The translations under genes and the position numbers were made by a program. The notes below the pieces were generated by a model. That model worked only from the letters and a program-made list of their open reading frames with translations, had not been told where the DNA came from and made no database searches. A stretch of 50,407 bases of DNA from a virus. Positions 46,752 to 50,407 of this stretch are shown here, in pieces; the first letter of the stretch is position 1; every line of letters starts with the position of its first letter. The stretch covers positions 1 through 50,407 of the IMG/VR virus record IMGVR_UViG_3300010885_009120; one strand, 5' to 3'.

Positions 46752-47511
46752 GAAGGGCTTTGTGATTATGGCACAAAATACAAAGTCAGTAAACTATGTA
46801 AAATGTGCAAACGTACTATCTGATAGTATTTTAAGAGTTATGCCAGATGCTAATGTAACCATTATAACTGATAAGATGTTGCCTTACGGAGACCTAGCAC
46901 CCAAGAGTACTTGGAAGTTAATCAATGATTGGCAAGTATATGAAGCTAGTCCATATGAACATACTATTAAATTAGAAGCAGACATGATTATCCCATCTAA
47001 TATAGACTATTGGTGGGGAATCTTGGCACTGAAAGATGTTGTGGTGTGCAATACTATTCGTAACTTCAAGGGTAACATATCTGATATTAAGTTCTATCGT
47101 AAATTCATATATGATAATGAATTACCTGATGTTTATAATGCTATTACTTATTTTAAAAAGAGTGAATTTGCAAAAGATTTCTTTGATACTGTTAGAACTA
47201 TCTTTGAAAATTGGGAAGAATGCAAGAAAATATTAAAATGTAATATAGACGAACCTGCAACAACAGATTGGGTATATGCGTTAGCCTGTCACATACATGG
47301 AGTAGAGAACACTACTATTCCTGCATTTACTGACATGAGTATGGTACACATGAAACAGCACATTAATGATTTGTCAACAGAAGATTGGACAAATGAACTA
47401 GTATGTGAAATATTACCACATTGTTTGCGTGTTAATACATTTGTACAAAGTTATCCATTTCACTATCATGTAAAAAAGTTTTCAAGTATAATAGAGAAGT
47501 CTTATGGTTGA
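46744..47511 (+). CDS. GT-A-type glycosyltransferase-like protein, paralogue of the preceding one
   Basis: A 255-residue protein. GFVIMAQNTKSVNYVKCANV and NVTIITDKMLP align with ALLFAFNTDTVDYFSMAVYT and VTVITDN of the preceding protein, and YEASPYEHTIKLEADMIIP aligns with FEDSPYDETLLLDTDYI, so the acidic motif is EAD here instead of DTD. The two genes probably arose by duplication. The start ATG at 46744 overlaps the preceding stop by 8 bases; a further 15 upstream codons lie inside the preceding gene in another frame and are not likely used. The C-terminal half (TTDWVYALACHIHGVE) suggests an acceptor-binding region. Confidence 0.7.
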   Translation: MNKKGFVIMAQNTKSVNYVKCANVLSDSILRVMPDANVTIITDKMLPYGDLAPKSTWKLINDWQVYEASPYEHTIKLEADMIIPSNIDYWWGILALKDVVVCNTIRNFKGNISDIKFYRKFIYDNELPDVYNAITYFKKSEFAKDFFDTVRTIFENWEECKKILKCNIDEPATTDWVYALACHIHGVENTTIPAFTDMSMVHMKQHINDLSTEDWTNELVCEILPHCLRVNTFVQSYPFHYHVKKFSSIIEKSYG

Positions 47512-47791
47512 GTTTAGACTATATCACGACAATGGAAAGTTTATACGTTATTCGTGTGAAGAATTAGACGGAGAATATATTGTTGTAAATGCAGAGACTT
47601 ATGCCTTAGGTGATCCGCATGTACAAGTAATAGAAGGTAAGATTGAACCGCTATCTTTTGGTATGGAGTTATATAAATTAACTAAAAATAAAAAAGGTAC
47701 AATATGCCCAGTAGAAGATATAGCAATTGTAGTAGATAAATCCTACAAAGGTAAGACAAACAAATATTCATATGAACAAATTAAAAATTGA
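47504..47791 (+). CDS. Small protein of unknown function in the glycosyltransferase cassette
   Basis: A 95-residue beta-rich protein, MVEFRLYHDNGKFIRYSCEE, with LDGEYIVVNAETYALGDPHV in the middle and a Lys-rich end. It overlaps the previous gene by 8 bases and the next by 20, so it is part of the operon. I do not recognise a family. The size suits an accessory or binding domain; nothing more can be said. Confidence 0.7.
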   Translation: MVEFRLYHDNGKFIRYSCEELDGEYIVVNAETYALGDPHVQVIEGKIEPLSFGMELYKLTKNKKGTICPVEDIAIVVDKSYKGKTNKYSYEQIKN

Positions 47792-48719
47792 TATAGCAGA
47801 TTTAGATTGTATCTACCTTAGTTACGATGAACCACAGAAAGAAGAATTCTGGGTTAAGATAAAGAACATGATACCCTGGGCACGTAGAGTAGACGGTGTC
47901 AAGGGTAGCGATGCCGCACACAAGGCAGCTGCCGAAGCAAGCGATACTGAACGTTTCATATTGATTGACGGTGACAACATGCCTAACATGGAGTTCTTTA
48001 ATCTTACATTAGACTTTACTGATAAAGACGAAGACTTCCAACATGCACAATATCGTTGGAGAGCTATCAATGCTATTAACGGATTGCGCTATGGTAACGG
48101 CGGCATGAGTAGTTGGACTAAAGAATATGTAATGAACATGCGTACACATGAAGCAAGTGATGGCAACGACACACATACGATTGACTTTTGTTTAGACTAT
48201 AATAACAGTTTGTATTGGAGTATGTATGATTGCTACTCAACTACATGTCCTAACTATACACCATTTCAAGCATGGCGTGCTGGATTTCGAGAAGGCGTTA
48301 AGATGTGTTTAGTTAATGGTAAAAAACCAGACATAGAAGATTTCAAACGCAGTGTCCCCGGACGTAACTTTAACAATTTAACTATCTGGCATAACGTCGG
48401 ACTAGATGCAGAGAATGGTGATTGGGCTATATATGGTGCAAGATATGGTACTTACATGACAATGTTAGAACACTGGAATGCAAAAGATGTTCAATGGTTT
48501 GATAATCTAACTAGAATATGGGGACATATAAACGATGTAAACCCTATAAAGAATGCAGAAAGCATTGGTGAACAACTAAGAGATAAACTAGGACTACCTA
48601 TATGCACAATGAGTGCTGAACAAAGCAAGTTCTTTAAACGACATTATAACAGTGACAAACACAATCTAGGTCCTCTAGTGCGTGAGATAGATATAATCAG
48701 AAAAATAGAAGGCTGGTAA
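47772..48719 (+). CDS. Glycosyltransferase-like protein (DxD type)
   Basis: A 315-residue protein. The N-terminal DCIYLSYDEPQKEEFWVKIK, then PWARRVDGVKGSDAAHKAAA and ERFILIDGDNMPNMEFFNL, is a GT-A-like pattern, with DGD (about residues 66-68) in the metal-binding position. The middle (YRWRAINAINGLRYGNGGMS; PNYTPFQAWRAGFREGVKMC) resembles phage-encoded proteins found beside radical SAM genes. There is no clear relationship to the two smaller transferase-like proteins, so it represents a different family. It overlaps the preceding gene by 20 bases and lies one base from the radical SAM gene. Confidence 0.65.
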   Translation: MNKLKIDIADLDCIYLSYDEPQKEEFWVKIKNMIPWARRVDGVKGSDAAHKAAAEASDTERFILIDGDNMPNMEFFNLTLDFTDKDEDFQHAQYRWRAINAINGLRYGNGGMSSWTKEYVMNMRTHEASDGNDTHTIDFCLDYNNSLYWSMYDCYSTTCPNYTPFQAWRAGFREGVKMCLVNGKKPDIEDFKRSVPGRNFNNLTIWHNVGLDAENGDWAIYGARYGTYMTMLEHWNAKDVQWFDNLTRIWGHINDVNPIKNAESIGEQLRDKLGLPICTMSAEQSKFFKRHYNSDKHNLGPLVREIDIIRKIEGW

Positions 48720-48720
48720 T

Positions 48721-50136
48721 ATGACAGACGAAGAAAAATATGCAAAGCATATTACAAAAACACGTGACGAGTTGAATGAAGTTAGTCCTAGCTATTGTGT
48801 AGCTAAGTGGAAACAAGTCACCATGCATTTGCAGAATGGACATACACATAGCTGTCATCACCCACGCACACACTTAGTTCCTGTAGAAGAATTAAAACAG
48901 AATTACAAAGCACTTCACAATACTTCATACAAGAAACAACAACGTAAATTGATGTTAGAAGGTGTGCGTCCAAGTGAATGTGATTATTGCTGGCGTGCAG
49001 AAGATGCAGGTAATATTAGTGACAGAACATACAAAAGTGCTGACCACTCTTGGGCATATGGTCACTTAAAAGAACTACCTAAATTAGAATGGGACGCTGA
49101 TATAGACCCTAGTTACGTTGAGATTAGTTTTAGTAGCGTATGTAATTTTAAATGTAGCTATTGCAGTCCAAACATCAGTAGTCAATGGATGGAAGAAATT
49201 GAAAGATATGGTGCTTATCCAACAAGCAATAAGTTCAACAATCTACAATGGTTTCAACAGAATGACCAGATACCTATACCTAACAACCAAGACAATCCAT
49301 ATGTAGATGCGTTCTGGAAATGGTGGCCTACTATGTATACAGAACTAAAGCAATTTAGAATTACTGGTGGTGAGCCTTTACTAAGTAAAAACACATTTAG
49401 GGTACTTGATTATATCATTGAGAACCCTGCAAATATACATTTAACATTTAGCGTAAACACGAACATGAATGTACCTGATGAATTATACAATAAGTTTATT
49501 GAAAAGTTAAAAATAATTCAGGAGCAGGGTAAGATTGGGAGTTTACAAATCTTTACAAGTGCAGAAGCACATGGAGCACAAGCAGAATATATACGTAACG
49601 GTATGAATTACGAACAATGGTTAAAGAATTTGCATCGTATGATTAATGAAGTACCTAGAGTAGCAATTACAATTATGAGTACTTACAATATTCTAAGCAT
49701 TCCTAGCTACCGGCAGTTCTTGCAGGATATGCTTGACATTAGATTACAGTATAGAGACATTGCATACAAAAATAACAGAAATCCTGTGACAATAGATATG
49801 CCTTATCTACGTCACCCATCTCATCAAGCAAGTTTCATTATACCAGAATATTTGTTACATTATGTAGAAGAACAAATTAAATTTATGGAAGCACATCCCG
49901 AGCCTAGCACGCCTGGACAAGAATATACAGGCTTTTATGAAAATGAAATATATAAGTTGCGTAGAATTTACAATATTATCAAAGCAGAGATTGATTCCGG
50001 TAATGATAACACCACTAATCGTAAAGATTTTGTATCGTTTGTAGATGAACACGACCGTAGACGCGGTACTAATTTCTTAGAAACATATCCCCAACTAACA
50101 CAGATGTACACCGAATGGAAAAATTTATTGACATAA
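48721..50136 (+). CDS. Radical SAM protein (twitch-type)
   Basis: A 471-residue protein. The radical SAM cluster motif CxxxCxxC appears as CNFKCSYC near residue 141, after PSYVEISFSS; FRITGGEPLLSK (about 217-228) is the GGEP motif that contacts SAM. A distinct N-terminal region holds Cys and His that could bind a second metal: SYCVAKW, then HSCHHPRTHLVP, then SECDYCWRAED (about 21-95). The usual C-terminal SPASM Cys set is not visible, so these N-terminal Cys may play that part. Such enzymes modify peptides, nucleotides or sugars by radical chemistry; the substrate is unknown, though the neighbours suggest sugar or glycoprotein work. Confidence 0.85.
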   Translation: MTDEEKYAKHITKTRDELNEVSPSYCVAKWKQVTMHLQNGHTHSCHHPRTHLVPVEELKQNYKALHNTSYKKQQRKLMLEGVRPSECDYCWRAEDAGNISDRTYKSADHSWAYGHLKELPKLEWDADIDPSYVEISFSSVCNFKCSYCSPNISSQWMEEIERYGAYPTSNKFNNLQWFQQNDQIPIPNNQDNPYVDAFWKWWPTMYTELKQFRITGGEPLLSKNTFRVLDYIIENPANIHLTFSVNTNMNVPDELYNKFIEKLKIIQEQGKIGSLQIFTSAEAHGAQAEYIRNGMNYEQWLKNLHRMINEVPRVAITIMSTYNILSIPSYRQFLQDMLDIRLQYRDIAYKNNRNPVTIDMPYLRHPSHQASFIIPEYLLHYVEEQIKFMEAHPEPSTPGQEYTGFYENEIYKLRRIYNIIKAEIDSGNDNTTNRKDFVSFVDEHDRRRGTNFLETYPQLTQMYTEWKNLLT

Positions 50137-50407
50137 AGCGCCGCAAAGAATTGTTTGACCAGGGGTACTGGGAAGTACCTGATGGATTGAATACTGCTAT
50201 GTTTGATTTTAAATGGCGTCCTGATCCTATGGATAGACCTTATATACATCAATTTGGCACACAATGGCAAAAGACGGGAGGTCCACGTTTTGTAATACCG
50301 GAGAATGAAGGTATAAAGTATCAAGACTGTCAAATAGCAATAAAAAATTCTGACCATAACAATCGTTGCTGGAGACCAATATTAGCTAACTGTACAATTG
50401 ACTTTAG
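50115..50407 (+). CDS. Unknown protein after the radical SAM gene, 3' end beyond window
   Basis: The first 97 codons of a gene cut by the window edge. It starts MEKFIDIKRRKELFDQG, then YWEVPDGLNTAMFDFKWRPD and YIHQFGTQWQKTGGPRFVIP, with HNNRCWRPILANCTIDF at the edge. It overlaps the radical SAM gene by 22 bases, so it belongs to the same operon. Trp/Tyr/Pro-rich sequence suggests a compact enzyme or binding protein, but I do not recognise its family and cannot judge its length. Confidence 0.7.
   Translation, partial: MEKFIDIKRRKELFDQGYWEVPDGLNTAMFDFKWRPDPMDRPYIHQFGTQWQKTGGPRFVIPENEGIKYQDCQIAIKNSDHNNRCWRPILANCTIDF

Noticed and set aside
1-50407. CRISPR arrays, tRNA genes, insertion sequences, integrase or attachment sites
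   Set aside because: No regularly spaced repeats, cloverleaf, transposase-like protein or terminal inverted repeats were found by reading both strands.

Overview
The window is a piece of the genome of a tailed phage with a contractile tail (a myovirus) of the wider T4 superfamily. It carries recognisable counterparts of T4 genes 20, 21, 67, 26/51, 46, 47, 55, 53, 5, 25 and 6. The sequence is AT-rich and tightly packed, and many genes overlap by 1 to 20 bases. The baseplate proteins are much longer than in T4, as in environmental (cyano- or pelagiphage-like) relatives. No photosynthesis, tRNA, integrase or host gene was seen, so the host cannot be named and a lytic aquatic phage is only an inference.

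Layout. (1) Positions 1-8534, minus strand: two tandem, related tape-measure-like proteins (the second ends in an M15 peptidase domain), portal gp20, a small basic protein, a gp67-like prohead core protein, and the start of the prohead protease gp21. (2) Positions 8603-9657, plus strand, divergent from the tape-measure genes: a gp26-like protein, then a short open frame in the -1 frame. The junction has a slippery heptamer, a 6-base spacer and a 14-pair hairpin, so the two are probably joined by programmed frameshifting, as in the lambda G/GT tail chaperones. (3) Positions 9658-10178: about 520 bases with no convincing gene but at least six hairpins and a terminator-like end. (4) Positions 10177-15030, minus strand: a PD-(D/E)XK nuclease, gp46 (Rad50/SbcC), a small gene, gp47 (Mre11/SbcD) and late sigma factor gp55. 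Two promoter-like sequences with identical hexamers (TTGCTT, 17 bases, TATAAT) precede gp55 and gp47. (5) Positions 15156-45593, plus strand: the baseplate and tail-fibre block, with a gp53 wedge, hub, lysozyme-free gp5 spike, gp25, gp6, a 5371-residue giant virion protein, and fibre-like proteins. (6) Positions 45643-50407, plus strand: a compact cassette of glycosyltransferase-like proteins, a radical SAM protein and unknown proteins.

How it fits together. gp55 is the T4-type late sigma factor, and close matches to its promoter TATAAATA (mostly GATAAATA) sit 15-34 bases before the first gene of several structural blocks, so late expression of virion genes is probably directed from these sites. 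The tape-measure pair lies beside its probable chaperone gene. The peptidoglycan-cutting activity that T4 places in gp5 seems to be carried here by the M15 domain of the second tape-measure-like protein. The giant protein, with two apparent seven-bladed propellers and carbohydrate-binding-like motifs, is a candidate for contact with the host surface.
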